Part shown: positions 32,889 through 33,002 of the stretch, piece by piece
Layout of the letters: every line of letters starts with the position of its first letter
Numbering within the stretch: the stretch's first letter is position 1
NCBI RefSeq assembly: GCF_938015485.1
Contig: NZ_CALLVU010000092.1
Location: forward strand, 1 to 33,002
Origin: an uncultured Lachnoanaerobaculum sp.
GTDB lineage: Bacteria > Bacillota > Clostridia > Lachnospirales > Lachnospiraceae
Reading direction: 5' to 3'
Length of the DNA stretch: 33,002 bases
Translations under genes and position numbers: made by a program
Notes under the pieces: model-generated
Databases searched by the model: none
Told to the model about the DNA's origin: nothing
Seen by the model: only the letters and a program-made list of their open reading frames with translations

Positions 32889-33002
32889 GTATATAAACTA
32901 TTTATTATTATCACACTAAGAGATGCTCATGATGTATGAAATGTACTATAAAATTTTCTAAATACAAATAAACTTTTACCCTAGGAAAACGAATTAATAT
33001 AA

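Noticed and set aside
32889..33002. Tail of the window after the cbiN terminator
   Set aside because: I see no gene, RNA or repeat that can be supported in this AT-rich 114-base stretch.

Overview
The window looks like chromosomal DNA of a low-GC Lachnospiraceae-type Firmicute, possibly close to Lachnoanaerobaculum. The evidence is the AT-rich sequence, strong AGGAGG-type ribosome binding sites, the ylxM-ffh-rpsP-khpA and rel-MBL-hemZ-hisS-aspS gene orders, a DUF4317 gene, HemZ, and FMN and cobalamin riboswitches. The genus is a guess. Every gene I could support is on the plus strand.

Positions 1-3140 form an AT-rich accessory segment. It holds a KAP-type P-loop NTPase gene (371-1939) broken by two compensating homopolymer frameshifts, one of them inside the Walker A motif. 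A NADAR-family protein follows (2011-2658) that resembles the antitoxin of DarT1 toxin-antitoxin pairs, but no toxin is beside it. An unrecognised 142-aa acidic protein comes next. A perfect terminator at 3155-3190 ends the segment, and its right arm contains the -35 box of a consensus promoter for ylxM-ffh. That promoter predicts an almost leaderless ylxM mRNA.

Positions 3212-9471 are the SRP/ribosome-maturation cluster: ylxM, ffh, rpsP, khpA, rimM, trmD and a DUF4317 gene. A two-gene cassette, an RloA/AbiLi-like ABC ATPase plus a 60-aa protein, sits between khpA and rimM directly behind a terminator. The ATPase belongs to a group often linked to phage defence.

Positions 9508-10697 form a riboflavin-uptake unit: promoter, FMN riboswitch, terminator, ribU, an uncatalogued 43-aa membrane mini-protein, and a terminator.

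Positions 10709-29575 form one long co-directional run of overlapping or closely spaced genes with no clear internal terminator. The order is rel (broken inside its TGS domain), MBL-fold hydrolase, hemZ, hisS, aspS, an OmpR-type response regulator, gltX, a UvrD-like helicase, a histidine kinase, five anaerobic cobalamin genes (cbiD, cbiL, cbiH, cbiJ, cbiET) and a TPR protein. The regulator and kinase look cognate although two genes separate them.

Positions 29580-32890 are a cobalt-uptake unit: a pseudo-palindrome over an extended -10 box, a promoter, a cobalamin riboswitch, a 15-bp terminator, cbiQ-cbiO-cbiM-cbiN, and a final terminator. Cobalt import is therefore under direct B12 control, while the adjacent biosynthetic genes have no riboswitch in this window.

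I saw no tRNA, rRNA, CRISPR array, transposase or integrase.
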